A stretch of DNA of 64,000 nt, taken from positions 210,713,178 to 210,777,177 of the forward strand of contig CM071599.1 in the NCBI GenBank assembly GCA_036435485.1, in the 5' to 3' direction. The notes beneath the pieces were generated by a model. That model worked only from the letters and a program-made list of their open reading frames with translations, had not been told where the DNA came from and made no database searches. Below are positions 22,603 to 33,465 of this stretch, in pieces; within the stretch, counting starts at the first letter, position 1; every line of letters begins with the position of its first letter. The DNA is from Saposhnikovia divaricata (Eukaryota > Streptophyta > Magnoliopsida > Apiales > Apiaceae). The position numbers were made by a program, and so were the translations under genes.

Positions 22603-23443
22603 CATTTCCAAGAGATCCCAACAAATCAACTCCCAATACCAAATCATAGCCTCCTATGGTAGAGTTCTAACTGAAGTTTGGAATTCAATTTCTCCCACTT
22701 TCCAAGAAAAATCAGGGCACTCAAACTGACTTACCAGATGGTTTCCATTAGCAACTTGTACTTTCATTGGTTCTGTTTTGACCATCTCAAATCTCAATTT
22801 ACTTGCAGTGTTCTCATCTATGAAACTGTGAGTGCTCGCTCCATCTATTAAAATTGAAAATTGTTGTTTACCTCTTCTCCCAGTGAGTGTGATTGTCTTA
22901 TTATTATGAAACCCCTCAATGGCATGTACTGAAACCTCCATCTGGTCCATGACTGGTAATTCAGATTGTTTAATGAACTCCAGCTCTCTTTCCACACTAT
23001 CCACCTCAACTTCTGACAGATCTTTATCATTTTGCATCATAAACTGACAAGGTTTGGAACACTGATGATTAATTCCTTCTTTCTCCTTACAATAGAAACA
23101 TAATCCTTCTTTGATTCAACTTTCTAGCTGTTTGGGAGTTAACTTGATAACTTCAGGTGTTTTAGGATCTACAACTAGCATCTTTTGCATACTAGATAGC
23201 TTTCCAGCTTTGCTAGTTGTTTCAATCCTTTTTTTAGGAGCTTGGCTAATAGGAACTTAACCTCTATTGACTTTACTAACAGGCTGTTCAGAATACTCAC
23301 AATGCTTAGCTTGTCTATATGCTTGTTCCATAGATGAAAGAGCTAACAATATCAAAGTCTCCTCGATCTTCCCTTTCAATCCAGCAACAAAACTTTCAAC
23401 AAAGTATGCCTCTGTTAACTCAAGCATTTTCTCTTTAATTGTT
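22597..23443 (-). repeat. Duplicated gypsy flank inserted before the 3' LTR of copia 3
   Basis: An 847-bp copy of 11699-12545 (gypsy gag-protease with the same frameshift and stops, minus strand), directly joined to the 3' LTR exactly as the source copy joins the 5' LTR. Its left join to the third ORF falls within AAGTAA, shared by both sides. The normal 3' untranslated end and polypurine tract of the element are absent. Confidence 0.9.
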
Positions 23444-24716
23444 TGTTAGTCACAGAGGCATGCCTGAATACATCTAATAACAAGCCTAAGTATGTGTAAT
23501 GCTATGCATTACCTACATGACCTCTTAACTGAGGGAACCTCTAGTTGTAGAGTTTCTACTTGTTTGCACTATGTAATAGGCATCAAATTCTATCTGTGTA
23601 ACTGTACCTACTAAGTCAAGAATAAAGCTTGAAAGAAGTTCTAAGGTTCATGCCTCAAGCAAGGAAATGAAGACTGTCAAATAATCACAGTTGGGATTTG
23701 AAGAATTGAAGAAATGAAGAAATTGCCTAAGTACTAATTCGAGAAGTACATTTGTCTATTCGAGAAGTCTAGCATTCGAGAAGTCTGGAGTTCGATATCT
23801 CAGAAGACACTATTCGATATCTCTCAATATGCTATTCGATATCTCAGGGATTCGATATGTCAAAATGCTCTATTCGATATCTCAGGGACTCGATATGTCA
23901 AAATGCTCTATTCGATATCTCAGGGATTCGATATGTCAAAATGCTCTATTCGATATCTCAGGGACTCGATATGTCAAAATGCTCTATTCGATATCTCAAG
24001 GAGTCCCAGAGAAAAGAGCTATTCGAGAAGTGATTCGATATGTCAAGATAACACCATTCGAGAACTCAGAGTTATCGATCAAGTCAACTCCAGTTCTCGA
24101 ATCACTCACTTAGTCACTTCTCGAATACATTCTTGAGGACAAAATACTGAAGAATTGTACAAGTCAGAAACCTGCAACAAGCCAGGATACTTTATTTGAC
24201 TCTGTCCTATAAAGCATGCTGGAAAGCCTACAAAGAAGCTTGGAGAGATAAGACAAGGGACAAGGAGCGGAAGAAGTGGATCTAAACAGGCTTTTCAAAG
24301 TCAAATCTATAGCCGTTTGGACTCTTACTAAAATGAGATAGACAGACTGGAAAGTGCTTTTGTTTTACCTACCTCATTTGTAGCAAGTGGGTGTATCCAT
24401 GTCTATAAGGATACAGCCTCACTTCCTGAGCTGAAAAGGTTTTGAAGTTTCTCAAAAATATCCAGAAAATATCTCTCTGAGAAAAACGAAGCTGAGAATA
24501 CTATCATTTGTATTCACAGATTGTAGCAAAATCTTTATCTAATAAAATATTAGATTAAAGTGATATTGTGTTGTGTTTGTGTTTAATTATCCGCATCTTC
24601 ATATCTCACACACTCATCACTTATCTTGCTGCAAAGATTCAAGACCGAAGAAAAATTCAAGAATCCATTCACCCCCCCCCCCCTCTGTATTCTTTTACTG
24701 TATTCAATACTCAACA
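23444..24716 (+). repeat. 3' LTR of copia 3 (1273 bp)
   Basis: Matches the 5' LTR except for one missing 38-bp unit, a C12 instead of a C9 tract, and one substitution. It is followed by TTGTT (24717-24721) and resumed gypsy gag. Confidence 0.9.
23847..23998 (+). repeat. 38-bp tandem repeat, 4 units, in 3' LTR
   Basis: Four units in the order ATTCG, ACTCG, ATTCG, ACTCG at the variable start. The 5' LTR has an extra unit carrying GATATTTC. Confidence 0.95.
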
Positions 24717-24721
24717 TTGTT

Positions 24722-25283
24722 CTTTATATTTTTCAAATTGAGCAAAATACAATTCCACTGAAGCTGTCTGTTGAAGCTGTTTGAAATTGTCATACAAAAG
24801 TTCCTGTTCCAAGATCCCAAACCTTGCTCCAAACTTCTTACAAAATTCAGGCCACTGTAAGCTGTGATTCTCCATTATCTAAACCTGAAACCACTTCCTT
24901 GCAGTGCCTTGCAAATGCATTCCAGCTATTGCCACTTTTTTGTTATCTCCCTTAAACACTTCAAAATACTGTTCACAGTCTTGTATCCATTCTGACACTC
25001 CTGTTCCTTCTATAAACTTAGGAAAACTGAGCTTAAGATGATACAAGGATTCCTGTACTGCCTTATCCTGGCAATCTATCTTTGCTTTTGCTACAGGACT
25101 CTCAGAATTGAACTTCTTCTTTAGTTTCCTTTCTTTCAACTTTTCCAAATGTTGAGCAGCCAATCCTAACAATTTTTCCATATCTTGAAATCTCTTATTG
25201 ACTGTCTCTTGGTAACTCATAAACTGCTGATAAACTTCTGGCATAGATGCACTAGACTCTATTTCCTTTCTTGACTCCATCAT
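24722..25283 (-). pseudogene. Gypsy gag N-terminal part (right of copia 3)
   Basis: The minus-strand frame starts at 25283 (MMESRKE). It contains a coiled-coil start, then the retrotransposon gag core (LKLSFPKFIEGTGVSEWI, CEQYFEVF, GTARKWFQV). A TAG stop (near 24880) interrupts it; gag homology (WPEFCKKFGARFG) continues in the same frame to 24722, where copia 3 is inserted. The remainder resumes at 12540. Confidence 0.8.
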
Positions 25284-25751
25284 ATAATTAACACAGTTAA
25301 TTTATCAAACACCTGGACTACACACAGTAATCTTAGCAGCACAAACCTAATCTCACCCTCCACAACTCCACAATTCACAGGCCAACACAACAATATGATT
25401 CCTTAGTTCAATATCAATCAACAGTCCTTTTACTAACTAATTCACACTTCAGAATACTGAATTAACTAGAGAAAACTCAAGTACTCTACTATTTTTTTGT
25501 ATTTTTCTGATAAGGAAAGCAGTGAACAACTACTAACTATTGAAAATGAACTAAAAACAACAGTTATTCTCTTCAGATTCACAGAATCTCATCCACGATC
25601 TCAGATCCATGAAGAACAGTAAAGAACAGAGTACCTGTACTGATTTGAGTAAAGGTAGAGACTTAGGACTGCGATTACTGAGATTCTTCAACCGCCTGAC
25701 TCGTTTTCACCATCTCAACACAGTAGAAGCAGTGATTTGGATCAAATTTGA
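25284..25751 (-). other. Gypsy 5' leader
   Basis: Untranslated sequence between the PBS and gag; no other feature seen. Confidence 0.6.
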
Positions 25752-25763
25752 GCTCTGATACCA
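25752..25763 (-). other. Primer-binding site of gypsy element
   Basis: Minus strand TGGTATCAGAGC, a perfect initiator-Met tRNA complement, three bases from the LTR edge. Confidence 0.92.
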
Positions 25764-25766
25764 ATT

Positions 25767-26188
25767 TGTCAGGAACAGGTCTGTTTATAGTGATTTTTAG
25801 GTATATTTTTGGTGTTTTCTATATAAGGAATGTAATATAGCAGCTAAACAAGTACAATTAACAGAGATTGTAGAAGAAAGAGATGAGAAAACAAAAGAAA
25901 AGAGATGAGAAACAGATCAGAATCAGATTAAATGAGAGAAGAATAAGAACCCTATGAGAGAGAAAGAGAGAAAGTTTGTTATAGAGAGAGAAAGTGATTT
26001 GGAGGGAAAAAGTAATATTTCATTTCATAACTGGAAATGTAAGCATACACAAGTATTTATAAGTCCACACAAGTACTAACACTGACTTTACTAGTACAAA
26101 GACTGATATACCTTTACTACACAATACTGAAACCAAGATACTTTTAACTTGTACTAATATAGACTCTCATAAGACTCCCATCCTGACA
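25767..26188 (-). repeat. 5' LTR of gypsy element (422 bp)
   Basis: It starts TGTCAGGA and ends TCCTGACA, an 8-bp perfect inverted repeat. On the minus strand a TTATAAATAC TATA box lies at 26053-26062. The left LTR keeps only its last 173 bp. Confidence 0.92.
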
Positions 26189-28403
26189 ATTTCGAGTAGC
26201 TCTAAATATAAATTTTCTTTTCTATTTCGAATATATAAATTTTTCTTCCCTACAAATTCGAAAACCTTTTCTATTTCGAAGATGTAATTTGAATTCTTCT
26301 TCCCCACATCGAAAACCTTTTCTATTTCAAAGATGTTTATGTTAATGTTAAAAAATGAAGTTTTGATTTATTTTCTAAAAAATAAAGCATAAAAAAGGAA
26401 GGTTTGATTTTAATTATTTAAATTAGAGGAAATCTAGAAAAATAGATAAATAGGATTCGAACAAATTTAGAACTCCTGGGAGTTCTCCTTTCTGTGCTTC
26501 GCAGTGGCCTTGGAATACTTTTTTAAAAAATTCAAAATATAAATTTTAGAAAAAAATCGAAAAGAAAATATCTATAAATAAATTAATAAACATAATATTG
26601 TACAAATTTTAATATATATATATATATATATAACAAAATAAACTATATACTTATTTTTTACATTGATTTTGTGTCACGTTTTCTTAGGCGGACACCCGTT
26701 GTAATAAATACATATAGAAAAAAAAAACAGATTTGATTGAATTAATTAAAATAAACGTTGAAATATTATGATCAAGAACAATGAGAAGATAATAACGACC
26801 AAATAACAATTAACAATAAATAAATAAAGATGGAATGAGAAAAGTTCAAACCTTTTGTGCCAAGTTTTCAAGTGTTTCTACTTCTCAAACAGATAAAGAT
26901 CTCCTAATTCTTGTTTACACGATTAGGTATTCCTGTATCGAGATCACTAACAAAAAAATACAAAAACCAAAGCAAAGAACAACCAATTGTTACTAGTAAT
27001 CCATAATTATAACTAAAATCATAATAATCATAAATTAAAAAATAAAATGAAGAAAGCAAATATTAAATCAATAAATTCAAACCTTAAAACCAACAAAAAA
27101 AGCAAGCTGAAAATCTCAAAAAACCAGTAACACTTAGATAAAGATAAAGATAAAGTTGTTAAATTTCAATTATCTTTGTAGATGTCGTATGACTTTGAAT
27201 TATTTATCCTTTCAAAAAAAAGTAAGAATTGATCGACGATGATTGATAATGAAAAATAAATAACATGATGAGAGAATCAGGTTGTTTAATGAAACGTGTT
27301 AACAAAATATTTGTAAAATATTGGGATCGCTTGTTAATTGTAAAAAGTCCATGAATGCTACTATAGTAGTTGCAAATTTTGATTAGGGTGCATTGGAACT
27401 ACTATGTTGGCCGTGACAACCTTTTTACTTTTGCTTATTGTCCTCTGGCCCTGCAGAGGAAAAACACTCTATCACAATCGCAACTATTAAAAACACGAAG
27501 AATAGAACTTCCATTAAATTCTTTTAAAAAAAACACCCATACATGTATTCTCATGATCAATATTCAATATCTATATGAATATACAATAAACTTGTCTCAT
27601 CACAGATAATGGATTTCAGGGTTTCAGGTCAATACATATAATATACAAAAATATAATAATAGATAATGCTAAAAATCAAAATATACATACTACCAAATAC
27701 ATCGTACTTAAATTTGGAATCCATGAATAAAATTATCAGATGAATCAACACTGCCACACAATATAGCAGGCATAAACGCATAGTGATTAGTGATCAAAGA
27801 AAACAAATCAGTAGTTGAAGAAAATTGATTTACAACAAAGTAAAAGATATTGCAGGGAAACAATGATCAAAATAATCTTTATAAAAATATGATTCGAGCG
27901 ATTTCGAAGCTCCTGGGTTCTTCTTTATAGATAGACGGAGACAAAAGCAAACACAAGAAAAGAGTAAACATGGTGTTAAAATTTGATAGTTAAAATAATG
28001 ATTGTATATATATAAAACATAAAATTTCTTTTTTACTTTGAATATATAAATTTAGCTTCTTCTTCCCTAAAAAAAATTCTTTTCTATTTTTTGAATATAT
28101 GAATTTTATTAACTTCTTCATCCCTACAAATTCGAAAACCTTTTCTATTTTGAAGATCTTAATGTTAATGTTAAAAAAAAAAGTTTTGATTTTTTTTTCT
28201 AAAAACTAGGGCCTAAAGAAGGAATTCGAAAACTTTTTATATTTCGAAGATGTTAATGTTAAAAAAGGAAGTTTTAATTTTTTTTCTAAAAAATAGGGTC
28301 TAAAGAAGGAAATTTTGATTTTAATTATTTAAAATAGAGGAGTTCTAGAAAAATAGGATTCGACCGATTCCAGAGCTCCTGTGGATTTTCCTTTATATAT
28401 ATA
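26189..28403 (-). mobile_element. Decayed family A Helitrons
   Basis: Sequence into which the gypsy element is inserted. It carries the landmarks of the Helitron family seen intact at 54794-59645. These are the 5'-subterminal block (CTAGAAAAATAGATAAATA, GATTCGA..., ...CTCCTGGGAGTTCTCC) at about 26415-26490, about 27890-27935 and about 28335-28395; a worn 3' hairpin (GTGCTTCGCAGTGGCC) at about 26495; and the GGCGGACACCCGTTG word at 26690. At least two copies in minus orientation are implied. No helicase or Rep coding is seen. The rest is AT-rich with no gene. Confidence 0.5.
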
Positions 28404-28756
28404 GGGTCATGCTCAAATAGAAACTAAATTAGAATACAAATTGGAAACCAACCCATAATTCAACATTTCAAGCTAATCTAATAACCAAACTAGGGGTACC
28501 CCAATACAAAAAATGTATAATAATTTATCCTCTATTCAGCAAAAAAAAAAAAAAAAAAAGTTCACTGTTGACGTGGCAGTGACGTCAACAGTGAATAATT
28601 TTTTTTTTTTTTTTTTTGCTGAATGTTGGTGAGTTAATTTATGATATTTTTTGTTAAGGTGTCCCTGACGGGGCCCTTAAAATAGATGAAATATAATTTA
28701 TTCAGTGTTGATTTCTAGTTTCTATTTTAACTTTGGTTTCTATTTGATCACTAACC
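28404..28756 (+). mobile_element. MITE copy 1 (MULE-like), 353 bp
   Basis: Ends GGGTCATGCTCAAATAGAAAC and its imperfect inverse GTTTCTATTTGATCACTAACC, inside an AT run that hides the target duplication. The centre has A-rich and T-rich runs flanking a palindrome (TTCACTGTTGACGTGGCAGT and its inverse). Non-coding; it belongs to the same family as the next element, in opposite orientation. Confidence 0.7.
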
Positions 28757-28767
28757 TATATATAATA

Positions 28768-29130
28768 GGGCTAGCGTTCAAATAGAAACCAAAGTTAGAA
28801 TAGAAACTAGAAACCAATACTAAATAAATTATATTTCATTCATTTTAAGGGCCCTGCCAGGGGCACCTTAAAAAAAAATGTCATAAATTAACTCCCCAAT
28901 GCTCAGCAAAAAAAATAAAAAAATAAAAAAAAAATATTGTTCACGCGATGACGTCACTGCCACGTCATCAGCGTGAACAGTAAATTTGTTTTTTACTAAA
29001 TAGAGGGTAGATTATTATACTTTTTTTGTATTGAAATACCCTAATTTGATCATTGGATTAGTTTGAAATATTAAATTTGGGTTTGGTTTCTAGTTTCTAT
29101 TCTAATTTAATTTTTATTAGAACAAGACCC
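28768..29130 (-). mobile_element. MITE copy 2 (MULE-like), 363 bp, inverted
   Basis: Same family as 28404-28756 but reversed. It begins GGGCTAGCGTTCAAATAG and ends TTAGAACAAGACCC; the flanks share ATATAATA (about 8-9 bp), the target-duplication size of Mutator-like elements. The centre again is a GTTCACGCGATGACGTCACT-type palindrome between A/T runs. Confidence 0.7.
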
Positions 29131-29429
29131 AATATAATAGATAGATAGATGTTATAGTTTGTAGGGCTGCCTGCATAGCAGTCTGGACAAATAAATTAGA
29201 TCGGATTGAATATATTAATTCAAGATTTAGATTGGACAGGATCGTTTATAGGTGATACGGTATTCAATTCTTAAAATTAAATATTTAAATATATTATAAT
29301 TTATAATAAAAATTATTAGTAGATAATAAATTGATAAAATAATAAAAATCAAGATTACAATTTAAATAATTAAATATTATACTTCATATGATAAATAATT
29401 GACATTCACATGTTTAGAAATTAAGAGTA
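29131..29429. other. AT-rich spacer
   Basis: A short TAGA repeat and AT-rich DNA. Nothing coding is seen. Confidence 0.6.
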
Positions 29430-29954
29430 CTAGCCTAAAACCCGTGCGATGCACGGATTTTTTTTTATTATATGAATTTTTTTCATTAATTTGAATAATT
29501 TTTTTTAAACATGTTTTGGTGGCTTAAATTTTTTAATGAGATGATTTGATAGTAATTATTTAAATGTTATCCGTGGTAATTTTAGAAAATGAGGAATTTA
29601 GTTATAAAATATAAAATATAAAATATAGTTAGAAAGGTAATCGGTTATTTATTAGTAATTATAAATTTATTGTTTTATTTTATTTAAATAGAATGCCCGT
29701 GATATAATTGAAAAAAAAAAGAGATTTTAGTTAAAGATAATTAAAAAGATAACATGTTTTAGGTAAAAAAAGGTAATTGATTACTTTATAGTAATTATAA
29801 TTTGATTATGTTATTTTGCTAAATAAAACTGCTTGTAAGGTCTTTATAAAAGGATAAATTAACGTTGTCCGTGATATTTCTAGAAAAAAGGAATTTAGTT
29901 AGAAAATATAGAAAATATGATACGTTTTAACTGAAAAAAGGTAATCGATATTAG

Positions 29955-29959
29955 TATTA

Positions 29960-29993
<34 letters not shown>
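29955..29993. repeat. (ATT)n microsatellite
   Basis: About 13 ATT units within the Helitron's internal repeat. Confidence 0.9.
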
Positions 29994-31407
29994 TTATTTC
30001 ATTAAATAGAAACTCTTGTGATATAATTGGGAAAAAAAAGATTTTAGTTAGAGAAAATAGAAATGTAACGTGAAAATTAAAAAGGTGATATGTTTTAGGT
30101 GAAAAAGCTAATTGATTAGTTTATAGTAATTATAGTTTAATTATGTTATTTTACTAAATAAAATTGCTCGTATTGTTTTTAGAAAATGAGAAATTAATGT
30201 TTACCGTGATATTTCTAGGAAAAAAAGGAATTTAATTAGAAAAATAGAAGAGATGATACGTTTTAGCTGAAAAGGTAATCAGTTAATTATTAGTATTATA
30301 ATATTAATATTTTATTTTTATTAAATAGAACCGCCCGTGATATAATTAGAGAAAAAGAGATTTTAGTTAGAAAAAAGAAAAAAGGTAACGTGTTTTGACT
30401 GAAATAAGTAATTGATTAGTTAATAGTAATTATAATATAAATATGTTATTTTATTAAACAAAATTTCTCGTAGTGTTTTTAAAAAGGAGAAATTTAGTTA
30501 GATAAAATATAGAGGATATTGTATTTTACTTGTAGAATGAAATTATTTAGTTATATTTAATTATGTTATTTTATTAAATAAAATTGCTCGTAGTGTTTTT
30601 AGAAAATGAGAAATTAATGTGGCCCGTGAAATTTATAAAAAAGGAAATTTAATTAGTAAATATAGAAAAGATGATACGTTTTAGCTGAAAAAGGTAATTC
30701 GTTAATAATTAATATTATAATATTATTATTTTATATTTATTAAATGGAACTGCCCGTGATATAATTGGAAAAAGAGATATTATAGTTAGAGTAAAAAGAA
30801 ATTGTAACGTGTGTTGGCTGAAAAAGGTAATTGAAATTATAATTAAATTATGTCATTTTACTAATTGCTCATAGTTTTTAGACAATACGAAATTAATGTT
30901 GCCGATGATATTTCTAGAAAAAAATGGAATTTAATTAGAAAAAATAGAAAAGATGATATGTTTTAGCTGAAAATGTAATCGGTTAATTATTATTATTATA
31001 ATATTATTATTTTATTTTTATTATATAGAAACGTCTGTGATATAATTGGAAAAAGAGAGGTTTTAGTAAGAAAAAAGAAAGAAATGTAACGTGTTTTGGC
31101 TAAAAATGGTAACCGTCCATGATATAATTGGAAAAAGAGAGATATTAATTAAAGAAAGAAGAAAAGGTAATGTGTTTTGGGTGAAAGGGGTAATTGATTA
31201 GTTAATAGTAATTATAATATAATTATGTTATGTTATTAAACAAAACTGCTTGTACTATTTTTAAAAAAAGAGAAATTTTAGGTAAATAAAATGTAAAGGA
31301 TATTATATTTTACCTGAAAAAAAATTATTTAGTTATTCAAAAATAGAAAAGGTAATATGTTTAACCTGAAAAAAGAAATTGATTAATAAAGGAGAAATTT
31401 TAGTTAG

Positions 31408-32161
31408 TGTTAGGAATAATTCATAAGTTGTGATGTTAAGAATAGAATTTTGCTAATACTTCTTGTATATCTTGATCTTATAAAGGATTTAGCACTTTGT
31501 ATAGGATATATGTGTTAGACAGTAATCTGTAGAGTTTAGTCAGGAACAGTGCGTCAGAGACAACATTTCAGGAACTAAGAGCAGATCCTGATACAGCAAG
31601 TCAGATCCTGATCAAATACTGATGGGATGATCATGTCCTGATGCAATGGGAAATCCTGATATCAATCGTATTACTGATGATGTCATTAGGGATGCTACAG
31701 AAACTGGCAAGTGCTATAAAACAGGATCGTTGTTTTGAAAAACAAGCAAGAAGATATCGTGAAGGAAACGAATTCTCTATTGATGGAAACTATCAACTGG
31801 ACGGCAGAACATTGTCATAGATAGATTATAATTCTGTTATTAGTTGATAGGTAGCATTATAAATACTCTTTCAATATCATTGTAAAAAGAGGAGAATTGA
31901 GAAATATAGAGTGCATATCGTGTGAAGCTCTGTATAAGTTTGTATTCGAGAGTTCGAAACAAACAGAGAGAGAGATTTGTATTGTCAGCAGCTGCTAAAG
32001 GTATTGTACATCTTTGGTAGAGTTTGTATTTGATTTATTTTAATACAAACAAATTTTGATTCATTCGTTTATTCTTGTTCATCTAATAAAGCAAAAATCA
32101 GACACGATTATATAACTTGCATTCAACCCCCCCCCCTTTCTACAAGTTATTCGAGTTAACA
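31408..32161 (+). repeat. Copia-type solo LTR (754 bp)
   Basis: TGTTAGGA...GAGTTAACA ends with a perfect 5-bp target duplication GTTAG (31403-31407 and 32162-32166). A TATA box (GCTATAAAAC) lies at 31714-31722, and a C-run followed by TTTCTACAAG near the end resembles the other copia LTRs here. No internal region is left, so LTR-LTR recombination removed it. Confidence 0.88.
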
Positions 32162-32811
32162 GTTAGATAAAATATAAAAGGATATTGTATTTTTTTTGAA
32201 AAAGGAAATTATTTAGTTCTTGAAAAATAGAAAATGTAAAGGATATTTTATTTTATCTGAAAAAAGAAATTATTTAGTTATTGAAAAATAGAAAAGGTAA
32301 TATGTTTAACCTGAAAAAAGAAATTAATTAATAAAGGAGAAATTTTAGTTAGATAAAATATAAAAGGATATTGTATTTTACCTGAAAGAGAAAATTATTT
32401 GGTTCTTCAAAAATAGAAAAGATAACATGTTTAACCTCAAGAAGGAAGTAGATCTGTAATTGAGTAAGGGTAAATAATTAAAATTAACAGGTAATTTTAC
32501 CTGAAAAAAGAAATTATTTAGTTATTGAAAAATAGAAAAGGTAATATGTTTAACCTGAAAAAGGAAACTGATTAATAAAGGAGAAATTTTAGTTAGATAA
32601 AATATAAAATGATATTGTATTTTACCTAAAAAAAGGAAATTATTTAGTTTTTAAAAAATAAAAAAGATGATATGTTTAACCTCAAAAAGGAAATTGATTA
32701 GTTAGTAGATCTGTAATTGAGTAAGGGTAAATAAGTAAAATCAACAGGTACCGTACCGACCGACCGACCAACCAAAGTTTTAATGTTTCGACTTTTATAT
32801 AATACTATAGA

Positions 32812-33260
32812 TTTTCACAAAAATAAAAAAATCATGAACTTCAATTTTAAACTTATATTACCTACAAAATAATTTATTTAGTTTAAGTATTTAACTTTTA
32901 AAAAAATAAATATTAAATTACATTTTTTTTTAATATCGAAATTAACTAACCTGTCCATACTAGTCCGGTCGAGATTTTTTCGGTCCGATCTAATCCCAAT
33001 ACAAAATATAATGGGTCAGGTCCTCTGGTATTCTCGATATTCACAAATGAGAAGATATCATCATATTATTGAATATATTTTTATAAATGAAATGAATTTC
33101 ACGTATATAAATATGAATTTCATAAATAAAAATATGACACAAATCGTTCATGAATATATTTAAAATACAATTCAAGGTATATGATACCATTCCAAAACCT
33201 GCTCATTTTTATTTTATGAAATTAATCACCTAGCACGTGAGATAGCTCAATTGGTAAGAA
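32812..33260. other. AT-rich spacer ending in a tRNA-like A box
   Basis: No gene. The last 20 bases contain TAGCTCAATTGG (33243-33254), a good tRNA A-box match, cut by the next Helitron. Confidence 0.5.
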
Positions 33261-33465
33261 TCTATTACTATATATTAAACTTCAACACAAGAGTAAAGTT
33301 TGTCATTTTAATGGATGTGAAGTTACGATTTTATCCTTATTTTTTAAAATATTACAAAAAATGAAATTATGCTTTAAAAAATAGTAAAAAATGGTTATGA
33401 TTAAAAACGTTAATCTAATAGTGTAACCGTCCGTGCAAGGCACGGGCTTATATGAACGCCTCTAA
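33261..33465 (+). mobile_element. Small Helitron (205 bp)
   Basis: It starts TCTATTACTATATATTAAAC after an A (33260) and ends CTAA before a T (33466). A perfect hairpin CCGTGC-AAG-GCACGG (33431-33445) lies 16 nt upstream of the end. Non-coding and non-autonomous. The hairpin-to-end distance is a little longer than usual. Confidence 0.6.

Larger units (their letters stand above)
12546..24716 (+). mobile_element. Copia LTR retrotransposon 3, young, internally deleted
   Basis: Plus-strand Ty1/copia element with LTRs of 1308 and 1273 bp, TGTTAG...CTCAACA ends, a TTGTT target duplication, and an initiator-Met PBS. It carries gag, RT-RNase H and a large third ORF, the Sirevirus-like layout. Protease and nearly all of integrase are missing between gag and RT. 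No polypurine tract is left before the 3' LTR: instead an 847-bp copy of the gypsy flank follows the third ORF. The LTRs differ by one substitution (13556 A versus 24416 G), one 38-bp repeat unit and three C residues, so insertion or conversion is recent. Confidence 0.9.
9861..26188 (-). mobile_element. Ty3/gypsy LTR retrotransposon, outer element of the nest
   Basis: Minus-strand element. The right end has a full LTR (25767-26188), PBS and gag; the left end has pol, a polypurine tract and a truncated LTR (9861-10033). It is split by copia 3 (12546-24716) and cut in its left LTR by copia 2. Domain order is gag-PR-RT-RNase H, and then the LTR follows at once: no integrase or chromodomain is present. 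The shared 173 bp of the two LTRs show about eight or nine differences, so it is much older than copia 3. Confidence 0.85.
29430..32811 (-). mobile_element. Non-autonomous Helitron (3.4 kb) with internal repeats
   Basis: Read on the minus strand it starts TCTATAGTATTATATAAAAG (from 32811) and ends with the hairpin CCGTGCATCGCACGG, a short spacer and CTAG (29430), inserted between A (29429) and T (32812). These are the defining Helitron features. The inside has no Rep or helicase. It is made of about eight decayed copies of a roughly 280-bp unit with the words GCCCGTGATAT, GGTAATYGATTAG and ATACGTTTTAGCTGAAAA. A copia solo LTR (31408-32161) is inserted in it. A CGAC repeat (ACCGACCGACCGACCAACC) lies near the 5' end. 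Confidence 0.8.

Noticed and set aside
33240..33262. Intact tRNA gene
   Set aside because: Only an A-box-like word is present; no B box at tRNA distance and no acceptor stem.
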